Origin: Vibrio sp. BS-M-Sm-2
GTDB lineage: Bacteria; Pseudomonadota; Gammaproteobacteria; Enterobacterales; Vibrionaceae
NCBI RefSeq assembly: GCF_041504345.1
Contig: NZ_CP167895.1
Location: 558,001 to 622,000, forward strand
Length of the DNA: 64,000 bases
Direction: 5' to 3'
Below, in pieces: positions 51,696-60,967 of this stretch. Within the stretch, counting starts at the first letter, position 1. Every line of letters begins with the position of its first letter. The notes under the pieces are model-generated. The model was not told where the DNA came from. It made no database searches and worked only from the letters and a program-made list of their open reading frames with translations. The position numbers and the translations under genes are program-made.

Positions 51696-52877
51696 ATGAG
51701 TATATTGCCGTTAACACCTCCGCAGAGAGGGTTTGAATCAGCAGAACTAGAGCGACGTACTGTCGAGTTACAACAACGTCTACGTGCTCAAAACATCGAT
51801 GCTGCGTTTTTTACGACCGAACCTGAGTTTCGCTATTTCAGTGGCTTTAAATCGCAGTTCTGGGAAAGTCCAACTCGACCTTGGTTTTTGGTGGTGCCTG
51901 CGGTTGGCAAGCCTATCGCTGTGGTGCCAGAGATTGGTGTCGCTGGCTTTGATGATACATGGATTGACGACGTGCGCAGTTGGCCATCACCAAGGCCAGA
52001 AGACGACGGTATCTCTTTGCTAGCGGCTACGTTGTCTGAAGTATCGAGAGGATCTCGTCGAATCGGTTCGATGGTCGGCCCAGAAACACATCTGCGTATG
52101 CCAGCCATTAACTATGCATTGTTACAGCAGAAACTAAGCCAACATAGTGTGGTGGATGTATCGCTGATGATTCGCGATCTGCGCAGTGTTAAGTCTCAAG
52201 CAGAAATCGATAAAGTGCGCTTTGCGTGCCAAGTCACGGCGGCGGGTTTTGAGTATCTTCGCCAAAATTTAGCAATAGGTATGACAGAGCGACAGGCGTG
52301 TAAAGCCATGCATTTGGAAATGCTACGCTTGGGCGCTGATGCATGTCCTTATCTGATCTCGGCATCCGGCCAAGGTGGTTATGACAACATCATCATGGGA
52401 CCAACCGATAGTGTGCTTTCTGAAGGAGATGTTTTGATCATCGATACGGGTGCTAACTTTGATGGCTACTTCAGTGACTTTGACCGGAACTATGCGTTTG
52501 GATATGCGCAGCCAGATACAATAGCGGCTTATGACGCGGTGTATCAGTCGACAGAAGCAGGGTTAGCGATTGCTGAACCGGGACGAACAACCGGAGACGT
52601 GTGGCAAGCCATGTGGTCGGTGCTCGAAAAGAACGGTGCACTCGGCAACGATGTGGGTCGCATGGGGCACGGCTTAGGCATGCAGCTAACCGAGTGGCCA
52701 TCACATGTGCCTAACGGTGATGTGATCTTAAAACCCGGTATGGTGCTAACGCTTGAGCCGGGCATGGCATTTGCGAAAAATCGCATGATGGTGCACGAGG
52801 AAAACATTGTTATCACAGAATCTGGCTGCGAGATACTGCATCAAAGAGCCTGGCAATCGATGCCGATTATCGGCTAA
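51696..52877 (+). CDS. M24-family metallohydrolase, Xaa-Pro peptidase/ectoine hydrolase-like
   Basis: A 393-residue pita-bread-fold enzyme with a creatinase-type N-domain (about 20-150) and an M24 catalytic domain. The five metal ligands are in IIDTGANFDGYFSDFDR (two Asp), GHGLG (His), LTLEPGMAF (Glu) and HEENIVITESG (Glu). The family includes prolidases, creatinase and the ectoine hydrolase DoeA/EutD. The frame opens inside dctM, but ATG at 51696 follows AAGGATAGAG and is preferred. It closes the TRAP operon and ends at a terminator. Ring opening of a cyclic amidine or amide cleavage is the inferred role. Confidence 0.83.
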   Translation: MSILPLTPPQRGFESAELERRTVELQQRLRAQNIDAAFFTTEPEFRYFSGFKSQFWESPTRPWFLVVPAVGKPIAVVPEIGVAGFDDTWIDDVRSWPSPRPEDDGISLLAATLSEVSRGSRRIGSMVGPETHLRMPAINYALLQQKLSQHSVVDVSLMIRDLRSVKSQAEIDKVRFACQVTAAGFEYLRQNLAIGMTERQACKAMHLEMLRLGADACPYLISASGQGGYDNIIMGPTDSVLSEGDVLIIDTGANFDGYFSDFDRNYAFGYAQPDTIAAYDAVYQSTEAGLAIAEPGRTTGDVWQAMWSVLEKNGALGNDVGRMGHGLGMQLTEWPSHVPNGDVILKPGMVLTLEPGMAFAKNRMMVHEENIVITESGCEILHQRAWQSMPIIG

Positions 52878-52918
52878 TTGCGCTTAGAATCTAGTCATAA
52901 TGCTGAATCCTGGTGAAG

Positions 52919-52960
52919 GAGGGCGTTCAAGCACTTTGTTGGACGCTCGGTTTTCTTTTT
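52919..52960 (+). terminator. Terminator after M24 hydrolase gene
   Basis: GAGGGCGTTCAA pairs with TTGGACGCTC around an 8-base loop, followed by a GG and a TTTTCTTTTTC run. The rest of the 400-base gap up to betI is AT-rich and contains the bet promoter and operator. Confidence 0.8.
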
Positions 52961-53236
52961 CACTTCGCTATACCTCGTCATCTTTTACACTTAAATACCT
53001 CTAATTTCCGAATTCCTCTTTTTTTCAAGAATCTCTCTTTCTGTTCAAATATTGTCCTTGTTGAGTAAAAACATTTGACTAATAACTATCACACCTCAAA
53101 TCTTTAATTGTTTTCGTTAGTGCTCTAAATGATATTTAATTTATTGTTTTATAATGATTTTTGTTGTTTTGAATGCTGTGTTGTTACGAATTTGTTTTAA
53201 ATAATCATTTGAACCCTAACTAAATTTCTGTCATTT

Positions 53237-53264
53237 TATATTTAACTGAACGTTCAATATAAAA
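53237..53264. promoter_or_regulatory. BetI operator upstream of betI
   Basis: A palindrome centred on TGAACGTTCA (53247-53256), with flanking TATATTTAAC and ATATAAAATA, lies 16 bases before the betI start. It resembles the BetI boxes known from E. coli and vibrios. Choline should relieve repression. Confidence 0.72.
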
Positions 53265-53279
53265 TAAAAGGACTAAGAA

Positions 53280-53882
53280 ATGCCGAAGGTTGGGATGCCT
53301 GATATACGTAAACCACAGCTTGTTCAAGCCACCATGACGGTGATTGATCGAGTGGGTTTGCATGCCGCGAGTATTGCGTTGATCAGCAAAGAAGCGGGAG
53401 TCTCCACTGGCATTATTAATCACTATTTTGGTGGAAAGCATGGGCTGCTCGAAGAGACCATGCGTGAAATCCTTCGCCAACTTTCCAATACCATCACCAC
53501 TTCACTAAAAGCACTTCCTGTTGATGCTCACCAACAGAGAATTAACGCGATCATCGATGGTAACTTCGAAGGTTACCAAGCAGAAAATAAGGTCGCGAAG
53601 GCGTGGTTGGCATTTTGGTCATATTCAATGCATGACGAGCAACTGAAAAGACTGCAGCGTGTGAATGAAAAACGTTTGATTTCACACTTACGTCTTGAGT
53701 TGAAAGGTATTTTTAATCATGAACAAGCGGATCTCGTTGCTCACGGGATTGCGTCTCTGATTGATGGTTTGTGGCTGAGAGGCACACTAAACCCAGATGG
53801 TATCGATGCTCAAAAGGCGCGTGCCATCATCAATGATTATCTAGATAAACAACTTACGTTCTACTCGTGTCACAGCAAATAG
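53280..53882 (+). CDS. betI: BetI, TetR-family choline-responsive repressor
   Basis: A 200-residue repressor with the BetI-typical start PKVGMPDIRKPQLVQATM and HTH IALISKEAGVSTGIINHYF. The C-terminal choline-binding domain contains NKVAKAWLAFWSYSMHDEQL. It represses the bet genes, and choline is the inducer. It is the first gene of the rightward betI-betB-betA-choXWV series and is probably autoregulated through the box just upstream. ATG at 53280 follows AAAGGACTAAG. Confidence 0.93.
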   Translation: MPKVGMPDIRKPQLVQATMTVIDRVGLHAASIALISKEAGVSTGIINHYFGGKHGLLEETMREILRQLSNTITTSLKALPVDAHQQRINAIIDGNFEGYQAENKVAKAWLAFWSYSMHDEQLKRLQRVNEKRLISHLRLELKGIFNHEQADLVAHGIASLIDGLWLRGTLNPDGIDAQKARAIINDYLDKQLTFYSCHSK

Positions 53883-54001
53883 ATCGCAGTGGTAGCGTTA
53901 GACCTAGATCAAGATAAAGAACTAGAACGACCACTATTCGCACCTAATACTCACATATAGACCAGTAGAGTCTAATAACAATAATTAAGTCAGAATCTCA
54001 A

Positions 54002-55462
54002 ATGGAAATGAACTCGTTATACATCGATGGCGCAGCGGTTAAAGCAACCTCTGGTGAAACCTTTGATAGCATTAACCCTGCAAACGGCGAACCTATCGCG
54101 ACGTTAGGCCAAGCATCTTCAGCGGATGTCGACAGTGCTATTGAATCTGCGAAGCGCGGATTTGCGGTATGGTCAGCAATGACCGCTGTGGAACGCAGCC
54201 GCATTCTTTTGAAGGCAGTGGAAATACTTAGAGCTCGAAATAATGACCTTGCAAATCTTGAGGTTGTTGATACGGGCAAGCCGCTGCAAGAAGCGATTGA
54301 AGTGGATGTGGCGTCTGGCGCTGATGTTATTGAATACTTTGCTGGTTTGGCTCCAACGCTACAAGGCGACCAACAGCCGCTGAGCGAATCTCAATTTTTC
54401 TACACTCGCCGCGAGCCGCTAGGCATTTGTGCGGGCATTGGCGCGTGGAACTACCCCATTCAAATCGCGATGTGGAAATCGGCTCCGGCATTGGCCGCGG
54501 GTAACGCGATGATTTTCAAACCTTCAGAAGAAACGCCGCTAACGGCGCTCAAGCTTGCAGAAATCTTTACTGAAGCTGGTCTTCCTGATGGCGTGTTTAA
54601 CGTGGTTCAGGGCGATTACCGTGTTGGTCAGATGCTAACGGCTCACCCAGACATCGCGAAAGTGTCGTTCACGGGCGAAACCGGTACCGGTAAAGCGGTA
54701 ATGGCAGACAGCGCTAAGACGCTGAAATCAGTCACAATGGAACTTGGCGGTAAGTCACCAATGATCGTGTTTGATGATGCGAAATTGGATGATGCGGTTT
54801 CCGCTTCGATGGTTGCTAACTTCTACACCCAAGGCGAAGTGTGCACCAACGGTACTCGTGTTTATGTACACGAAAACATCTACAACGCATTCGTCGATCA
54901 ACTTAAAACACGCACTGAGAAGCTGATCATTGGTAACCCAATGGACATGGAGACTCAGATCGGCGCGTTGATATCTAAAGAACATCTTTCAAAAGTCCTT
55001 GAAGCGATTGAGTTAGCTAAACAGTCAGGTGCAACTCTGCTGACTGGCGGTTATCAAGTGACTGACAACGGTTTAGCAAACGGCAACTTTGTTATCCCAA
55101 CCGTATTTGTGGATTGCGAAGACAACATGCCTCACGTTCAACAAGAGATCTTCGGCCCTGTGATGTCAGTGTTGAAGTTTTCGGACGAAGACGATGTGAT
55201 TCGTCGTGCTAACGATACCAAATACGGCCTTGCTGCTGGTGTGTTCACGCAAAACCTTTCTCGCGCTCACCGTGTTATTCATCAAATGCAGGCGGGTATT
55301 TGCTGGGTGAACACGTGGGGTGACTCACCGGCAGAAATGCCTGTTGGTGGCTACAAACTTTCAGGGGTTGGCCGCGAAAACGGGCCAGAGACTCTACTCC
55401 ACTATACGCAGACTAAGAGCATTCTTATTGAACTTGGCGACTACGCCAGCCCTTATGCCTAA
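54002..55462 (+). CDS. betB: Betaine aldehyde dehydrogenase
   Basis: A 486-residue NAD(P)-dependent aldehyde dehydrogenase, second step of choline to glycine betaine. The catalytic Cys is in YTQGEVCTNGTRV, the general-base Glu in TMELGGKSP and the cofactor loop in SFTGETGTGKAV. Length and order after betI match BetB. It lies 119 bases downstream of betI. The product is the osmoprotectant glycine betaine. Confidence 0.95.
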   Translation: MEMNSLYIDGAAVKATSGETFDSINPANGEPIATLGQASSADVDSAIESAKRGFAVWSAMTAVERSRILLKAVEILRARNNDLANLEVVDTGKPLQEAIEVDVASGADVIEYFAGLAPTLQGDQQPLSESQFFYTRREPLGICAGIGAWNYPIQIAMWKSAPALAAGNAMIFKPSEETPLTALKLAEIFTEAGLPDGVFNVVQGDYRVGQMLTAHPDIAKVSFTGETGTGKAVMADSAKTLKSVTMELGGKSPMIVFDDAKLDDAVSASMVANFYTQGEVCTNGTRVYVHENIYNAFVDQLKTRTEKLIIGNPMDMETQIGALISKEHLSKVLEAIELAKQSGATLLTGGYQVTDNGLANGNFVIPTVFVDCEDNMPHVQQEIFGPVMSVLKFSDEDDVIRRANDTKYGLAAGVFTQNLSRAHRVIHQMQAGICWVNTWGDSPAEMPVGGYKLSGVGRENGPETLLHYTQTKSILIELGDYASPYA

Positions 55463-55482
55463 CGCGTAACACTCAATTTTAT

Positions 55483-55506
55483 GGGTTAGCTTAACAGAGC
55501 TAGCCC
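55483..55506 (+). promoter_or_regulatory. Intercistronic hairpin between betB and betA
   Basis: GGGTTAGC and GCTAGCCC pair, with one G-U, around an 8-base loop and no T-run. It probably influences mRNA stability rather than ending transcription. Confidence 0.4.
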
Positions 55507-55534
55507 TACTGACTCATCTCAGGGAAATCAAAAC

Positions 55535-57247
55535 ATGGAACAACGCTACGATTATATTATCGTCGGCGCGGGTTCGGCCGGCTGTGTGTTAGCGGATAGG
55601 CTAACGGAAAGCGGTGAACATAGCGTTTTATTACTGGAAGCTGGTGGCACGGATAAGAGCATTTTTATCCAGATGCCAACCGCACTTTCTTACCCAATGA
55701 ATACTGAAAAGTACGCTTGGCAATTTGAAACAGAGCAAGAACCGGGCCTTGATGGACGTGAACTGCATTGCCCACGTGGCAAGGTGTTGGGTGGTAGTTC
55801 ATCAATCAATGGCATGGTTTATGTGCGAGGCCACGCTTGTGACTTCGACCAATGGGAAGAAGAGGGCGCTGCTGGTTGGAATTACCAAGCTTGCTTGCCT
55901 TACTTCCGCCGCGCTGAATCATGGAATAAAGGTGGTGACGAATATCGTGGTGACAATGGCCCTGTAGGTACTTGTAATGGTAACGATATGGAGCTTAACC
56001 CGCTTTACCAAGCATTCATAGATGCAGGTAAAGATGCCGGTTACCCAGAAACACAAGACTATAACGGCTACCAGCAAGAAGGCTTCGGCACCATGCATAT
56101 GACGGTAGACAAGGGTGTTAGAGCCTCAACCTCTAACGCTTACCTACGCCGTGCATTGAAGCGTTCAAACCTAACATTGAAGAAAGGCATCGTGGCGCGT
56201 CGTTTCTTACTTGAAGCACAAAACTCAACAGGCCAATCAGGCTTGAAAGCCGTTGGTGTCGAGTTTGAAAAGTCAGGCAATACCCAAGTGGCGGTAGCGA
56301 ACAAAGAAGTGATCTCTTCTGCGGGCTCTATCGGTTCTGTTCAACTGCTTCAATTATCTGGTATCGGCCCGAAAGCGGTGCTTGAAAAGGCGGGTGTTGA
56401 GCTGAAACACGAACTGAGCGGCGTCGGTGAAAACCTACAAGATCACTTAGAAGTGTACTTCCAATATCACTGTAACGACCCCATCACGCTCAACAGCAAG
56501 CTGGGCTTAGTCAGCAAGGGCATGATTGGCGCAGAGTGGATTCTGACTCGCAAAGGTTTGGGTGCCACTAACCACTTTGAATCGTGCGCGTTCATTCGTT
56601 CTCGCAAAGGATTGAAGTGGCCAAACATTCAATATCACTTCCTGCCAGCAGCGATGCGTTACGACGGACAAGCAGCCTTTGATGGCCATGGCTTCCAAGT
56701 ACACGTTGGACCTAACAAGCCAGAGAGTCGCGGTACGGTGGCGATCACTTCGGCTGATCCGCATGCCAAGCCAGAGATCATTTTCAATTACATCTCGACT
56801 GAGCAAGACCGCCAAGATTGGCGCGATTGTATTCGTCTGACGCGTGAGATTTTGTCGCAACCTGCGATGGATGTTTACCGTGGCGAAGAGATTCAGCCGG
56901 GTCTGAGTGTAACTTCTGATGAGGCGATCGACGAATGGGTTAAGCAAAATGTTGAAAGTGCTTATCACCCTTCTTGTGGCTGCAAAATGGGCGCTGATGA
57001 TGACCCTATGGCTGTACTTGATGAAGAGTGTCGTGTTCGCGGCATTGATAGCCTGCGTGTTGTCGACTCGTCTGTTTTCCCTGTTATTCCAAACGGCAAC
57101 CTTAACGCACCGACCATCATGGTTGCCGAGCGCGCATCCGATTTGATTTTGGGTAAACCAATGCTCAAAGCGCAAGACGTTCCAGTGTGGATTGCACCTG
57201 AGTGGGAAGAGAAGCAAAGAATAAATAAACCAGCAAGAGATGCGTAA
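55535..57247 (+). CDS. betA: Choline dehydrogenase
   Basis: A 570-residue GMC-family flavoenzyme, membrane-associated, oxidising choline to betaine aldehyde and on to betaine. The FAD fold DYIIVGAGSAGCVLADRL is at the N-terminus, and GMC signature 1 is GKVLGGSSSINGMVYVRG. The active-site His is in ESAYHPSCGCKMG, and the C-terminal NGNLNAPTIM is typical. Length matches BetA. It lies 72 bases after betB. Confidence 0.95.
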   Translation: MEQRYDYIIVGAGSAGCVLADRLTESGEHSVLLLEAGGTDKSIFIQMPTALSYPMNTEKYAWQFETEQEPGLDGRELHCPRGKVLGGSSSINGMVYVRGHACDFDQWEEEGAAGWNYQACLPYFRRAESWNKGGDEYRGDNGPVGTCNGNDMELNPLYQAFIDAGKDAGYPETQDYNGYQQEGFGTMHMTVDKGVRASTSNAYLRRALKRSNLTLKKGIVARRFLLEAQNSTGQSGLKAVGVEFEKSGNTQVAVANKEVISSAGSIGSVQLLQLSGIGPKAVLEKAGVELKHELSGVGENLQDHLEVYFQYHCNDPITLNSKLGLVSKGMIGAEWILTRKGLGATNHFESCAFIRSRKGLKWPNIQYHFLPAAMRYDGQAAFDGHGFQVHVGPNKPESRGTVAITSADPHAKPEIIFNYISTEQDRQDWRDCIRLTREILSQPAMDVYRGEEIQPGLSVTSDEAIDEWVKQNVESAYHPSCGCKMGADDDPMAVLDEECRVRGIDSLRVVDSSVFPVIPNGNLNAPTIMVAERASDLILGKPMLKAQDVPVWIAPEWEEKQRINKPARDA

Positions 57248-57352
57248 GCCTCTGTTATTGAGATAAAAATAGCAAAATTAGTCAAAAGTCAGCAAAACAG
57301 CCCCGATGAGTATGAGTTAGGGCAGAAAAAGGAAAGATAAAAAGGAATCATT

Positions 57353-58330
57353 ATGACGACTCAACATAAACAAACCGCTACAAAAAAGGCGCTCGCAACG
57401 CTAGCAATCAGTTCATTCGCGTTCAGTGCTTACGCCAACGCTTCAGTAGAACCACAGCAATGTGAAAACGTTCGCTTCGCTGATGTAGGCTGGACTGACA
57501 TTACCGCAACAACCGCCGTTACTTCAGAACTATTAAAAGGCCTTGGTTACCAAACCAAAACCGACCTACTTTCAGTACCGGTGACTTACTCTTCAATGGC
57601 GAACGGCGATATTGACGTATTCCTAGGTAACTGGATGCCAACTATGGAAGGCGACATCGCTAAGTACCGCGAAGCGGGAACGGTTGAGACAGTGCGTGCC
57701 AACCTTGAAGGGGCAAAATACACACTAGCCGTACCAAAATACGTGTACGACTCTGGCGTGAAAAGCTTCGCAGACCTAGCAAAACATGCCGACAAATTTA
57801 AAGACCGCATCTACGGCATCGAACCGGGTAACGACGGTAACCGCTTAATCCAATCAATGATTGATTCTGACGCGTTTGGCTTGAAAGATTTCAGCCTAGT
57901 GGAATCAAGTGAAGCGGGCATGGTATCGCAAGTATCTCGCGCTGCTCGTCGTAGCCAGTGGATTGTTTACCTTGGTTGGGCACCGCACCCAATGAACAGC
58001 AATGTTGAGATGGAATACCTATCAGGTGGTGACGATTTCTTTGGCCCTAACTACGGTGGCGCGAATGTTTACACTAACGTTCGTTCAAACTACCTGTCTG
58101 AGTGTGCAAACGTCGGTCAACTTCTACAAAACTTAGAATTCACTCTAGAGATGGAAAACCAGTTGATGGAAGAGATTCTTAACCAAAAAGTGAAGCCAGA
58201 AAAAGCGGCTCAACAATGGTTGAACAATAACCCTCAACAAGTTGAAGCTTGGTTAGACAATGTAAAAACACATAAAGGTGAATCAGCAACTCAAGCCGTT
58301 ACTGAATACCTAAAGCAAGTAAAAGCTTAG
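57353..58330 (+). CDS. choX: Choline/glycine betaine ABC transporter substrate-binding protein
   Basis: A 325-residue periplasmic binding protein with a signal peptide (about 1-30, ending AYANAS). The ligand site carries the ChoX/ProX-like aromatic residues in ADVGWTDITATTAV, GNWMPTM and YLGWAPHP, fitting cation-pi binding of a trimethylammonium group. Placement right after betIBA argues for choline rather than betaine as main ligand (inference). It lies 105 bases after betA and is separated from the permease by a stable stem-loop. Confidence 0.88.
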   Translation: MTTQHKQTATKKALATLAISSFAFSAYANASVEPQQCENVRFADVGWTDITATTAVTSELLKGLGYQTKTDLLSVPVTYSSMANGDIDVFLGNWMPTMEGDIAKYREAGTVETVRANLEGAKYTLAVPKYVYDSGVKSFADLAKHADKFKDRIYGIEPGNDGNRLIQSMIDSDAFGLKDFSLVESSEAGMVSQVSRAARRSQWIVYLGWAPHPMNSNVEMEYLSGGDDFFGPNYGGANVYTNVRSNYLSECANVGQLLQNLEFTLEMENQLMEEILNQKVKPEKAAQQWLNNNPQQVEAWLDNVKTHKGESATQAVTEYLKQVKA

Positions 58331-58364
58331 TTCTACCTATCTCAACAGCTATATAAATAATAAA

Positions 58365-58406
58365 GGTGGGCTTGCCAATTTATCGATTGGTTTGAAGTAG
58401 CCCACC
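58365..58406 (+). promoter_or_regulatory. Stem-loop between choX and choW
   Basis: GGTGGGCT (58365-58372) pairs perfectly with AGCCCACC (58399-58406). An inner CCAAT/ATTGG pair extends the stem. No T-run follows. Such structures commonly protect binding-protein mRNA, giving more binding protein than permease. Confidence 0.65.
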
Positions 58407-58425
58407 CATAATAAAAGGCAATATT

Positions 58426-59268
58426 GTGAATTTTATTACGGAAAACAAAATCCCTGTCGGACAATGGATGGAAGCGGGTGTTGATTGGCTAACAATCAAT
58501 GCAGCAGGCTTTTTTGATGCTATTTCTATCTTTTTAGAAACCATCATTATGTTTTTAGTCGATGTATTTAAGTGGATGCCGCCTGCACTGCCAATCGTGA
58601 TGACTGCTGCGATTGCATGGTACTTACACCGTAAACCTTCGCTAGTGATCTTTGTGGTTGCAGCACTGCTGACTATTCTTAACCTTGGCTATTGGCAAGA
58701 AATGCTGGAAACCTTTGTTCTCGTCTTTGCGGCGACAACGATTTCCGTATTAATTGGCGTACCGGTTGGCATCATGGCTGCTCACCGTCCTTGGCTCTAT
58801 ACAGTTTTGCGTCCAATCCTTGATTTGATGCAGACAGTCCCAACTTTCGTTTATCTGATTCCAACTCTGGTTCTATTTGGCTTGGGCATCGTTCCTGGCT
58901 TAATCTCGACCATTATTTTCGCGATAGCTGCTCCGATTCGTTTGACCTACTTAGGGGTAACGAAAGTCCCTGAAGAGTTGATTGAAGCGGGTAAAGCCTT
59001 TGGTGCAAGTCGCATGAAGTTACTGCTCAAAGTTGAATTACCTGCCGCTCTGCCAAGCATCATGGCGGGTGTAACCCAATGTATTATGTTGTCGCTTTCG
59101 ATGGTGGTTATCGCCGCTCTTGTCGGTGCTGACGGACTTGGTAAACCTGTTGTTCGTGCATTGAACACAGTGAATATCTCACAAGGTTTTGAAGCCGGAT
59201 TAGCGATTGTTTTAGTCGCAATCATCCTTGACCGCTTGTGCAAAACACCAAACCAGAAGGAAGCTTAA
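58426..59268 (+). CDS. choW: Choline/glycine betaine ABC transporter permease
   Basis: A 280-residue inner-membrane permease of the ProW type with about six to seven helices and the EAA loop GKAFGASRMKLLLKVELPAALPSI (residues about 188-211, only partly quoted). Start is GTG at 58426, preceded by AAAAGGC. It lies 2 bases ahead of the ATPase gene, so the two are translationally coupled. It pairs with ChoX and ChoV to import choline. Confidence 0.9.
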   Translation: MNFITENKIPVGQWMEAGVDWLTINAAGFFDAISIFLETIIMFLVDVFKWMPPALPIVMTAAIAWYLHRKPSLVIFVVAALLTILNLGYWQEMLETFVLVFAATTISVLIGVPVGIMAAHRPWLYTVLRPILDLMQTVPTFVYLIPTLVLFGLGIVPGLISTIIFAIAAPIRLTYLGVTKVPEELIEAGKAFGASRMKLLLKVELPAALPSIMAGVTQCIMLSLSMVVIAALVGADGLGKPVVRALNTVNISQGFEAGLAIVLVAIILDRLCKTPNQKEA

Positions 59269-59270
59269 TC

Positions 59271-60449
59271 ATGTCTACCTCTCAAGAACAAAAGCCAATG
59301 GACGCGATTACCATTAAAAACCTTGATGTTGTGTTCGGTAACAAAGCCAATCAAGCGCTTGATCTACTCGACCAAGGTAAAACTCGCCAAGAGATCATCG
59401 ATGAAACTGGGCAAGTTGTTGGTGTGGATAATGTGTCGCTGACGGTGGAAGAAGGCGAGATCTGTGTATTGATGGGTTTGTCTGGTTCTGGTAAATCATC
59501 TTTGCTTCGCGCAGTTAACGGTTTGAATGAGATCAGCCGTGGTTCACTAACAATCAAAGACGGTGACCAGCAAGTCGATTTAGCGCAATGTGATGAAGCG
59601 ACTCTGCGTCACCTTCGTACTCACCGCGTATCTATGGTGTTCCAAAAGTTTGCTTTGATGCCATGGCTTAACGTATTAGACAACGTGGCATTTGGTCTTG
59701 AAATGCAGGGCGTGGCGAAAGATATTCGTCGTGCCAAAGCGCGTGAACAATTAGAAATGGTCGGCCTAGCAGAGTGGGAAACCAAATTTCCACATGAGCT
59801 TTCTGGCGGTATGCAGCAACGTGTTGGTTTGGCGCGTGCGTTTGCAATGGACACCGATATCCTGTTGATGGATGAACCGTTTTCGGCGCTTGACCCATTG
59901 ATTCGAGCTCAACTGCAAGATGAACTGATCACGCTGCAAAACAAACTCAACAAGACGATTCTGTTCGTGAGTCACGACCTAGATGAAGCTCTGAAGATTG
60001 GCAATAACATTGCGATCATGGAGTCAGGCAAACTGATTCAACACGGTAAGCCTGAAGAGATCGTACTGACGCCAAAAACCGAATACGTAAAAGACTTCGT
60101 TGCTCACACCAATCCATTGAATGTGCTTAAAGGTCGTTCTTTAATGCAGCCTCTTGATTCACTGACACAAGAGAATGAAAGCTGGAAGATCTGCGATTCT
60201 AAAGACCTCTGGATTGAACAGAGTGAAGGTGCTTTATCAGTAAAAGGTGAATCTACTTTGGCGCTTGTCGAGTGGAGCGAGTCAGATGGCTTAGCTGCGA
60301 TCAGCGCGTCGAGTGTGGTCGTGGCAAGCCCGGAAATTGGCATGCGTGATGCGATTAAGCTCAAGCAGATCAGTAACCACCAATTCTTCTCGTTGAAGAC
60401 AACCAATTGGTGGGCATTCTGGATAACAGCGAGTTTTACAACGCGCTAA
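59271..60449 (+). CDS. choV: Choline/glycine betaine ABC transporter ATP-binding protein
   Basis: A 392-residue ATPase with Walker A GLSGSGKSS, signature LSGGMQQR, Walker B LLMDEPFSALD and the H-loop SHDLDEA. The N-terminal insert FGNKANQALDLLDQG is typical of the ProV/ChoV group. The C-terminal tail after about residue 290 is poorly conserved and does not form a clear CBS pair. An earlier in-frame ATG overlaps choW, but the ATG at 59271 has AGAAGGAAGC before it. It closes the bet operon. Confidence 0.92.
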   Translation: MSTSQEQKPMDAITIKNLDVVFGNKANQALDLLDQGKTRQEIIDETGQVVGVDNVSLTVEEGEICVLMGLSGSGKSSLLRAVNGLNEISRGSLTIKDGDQQVDLAQCDEATLRHLRTHRVSMVFQKFALMPWLNVLDNVAFGLEMQGVAKDIRRAKAREQLEMVGLAEWETKFPHELSGGMQQRVGLARAFAMDTDILLMDEPFSALDPLIRAQLQDELITLQNKLNKTILFVSHDLDEALKIGNNIAIMESGKLIQHGKPEEIVLTPKTEYVKDFVAHTNPLNVLKGRSLMQPLDSLTQENESWKICDSKDLWIEQSEGALSVKGESTLALVEWSESDGLAAISASSVVVASPEIGMRDAIKLKQISNHQFFSLKTTNWWAFWITASFTTR

Positions 60450-60560
60450 CGGGTAATTTTCAACTCAATAATGCCGCTTAGTGGTTTGAACTGAAATAAT
60501 TCGTTCTCTAACGAATAAAATAGGTAGTGAGGTGTTCAAATCTCGCTACCTAGATGAATC

Positions 60561-60689
60561 TATACTCTTCATACTTGAAGCTACAGCGTTGTAACTGCTT
60601 AAGTGCACCCTAATCACATAGAACTTCTATGCTCATAAGGATGAACTTACTTGTTGCCTAGCAGCAAATCCAATTATTTTGAGTATGCG
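60561..60689. repeat. Imperfect long inverted repeat, about 130 bp, in intergenic DNA
   Basis: The ends TATACTCTTCATACTTGAAG and (reverse complement) ATACTCAAAATAATTGGATT pair imperfectly. The centre holds CATAGAAC-TTCTATG. It has the look of the dispersed palindromic intergenic repeats of Vibrio and other gamma-proteobacteria. The remaining bases of this 518-base gap between choV and the MarR gene hold that gene's promoter and nothing else I can support. Confidence 0.65.
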
Positions 60690-60967
60690 GCTTTTTATTT
60701 ACCGACAATATCTCGCTTTTTCTTGCCTTGTTTGCCACTTTAAGACTGAAGATCGCTACTCATTGTACAAAAGTGTTGCCATGCGCAAATTCAGAGGCAT
60801 ATAAAAGATTGAGAATAGTATGAACATCAGTACAATGCGGAAAAATCAATGAAGTAATTTATCAATTTACAGTGTAATCCGAGCTCACCTGACGTAAATA
60901 ATCAGGATATTTCATCGCTTCGACGCTGTAAAACCATTCACAGTATATTAGTACAAAGGTCTGCATC

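Noticed and set aside
44177..52877. Straight assignment as an ectoine degradation cluster
   Set aside because: The PLP enzyme is a diaminopropionate lyase, and the transaminase, semialdehyde dehydrogenase and EutC-type cyclodeaminase are absent.
56507..57217. 236-codon open frame on the minus strand within betA
   Set aside because: It lies fully antisense to a strongly supported GMC dehydrogenase gene and shows no domain.
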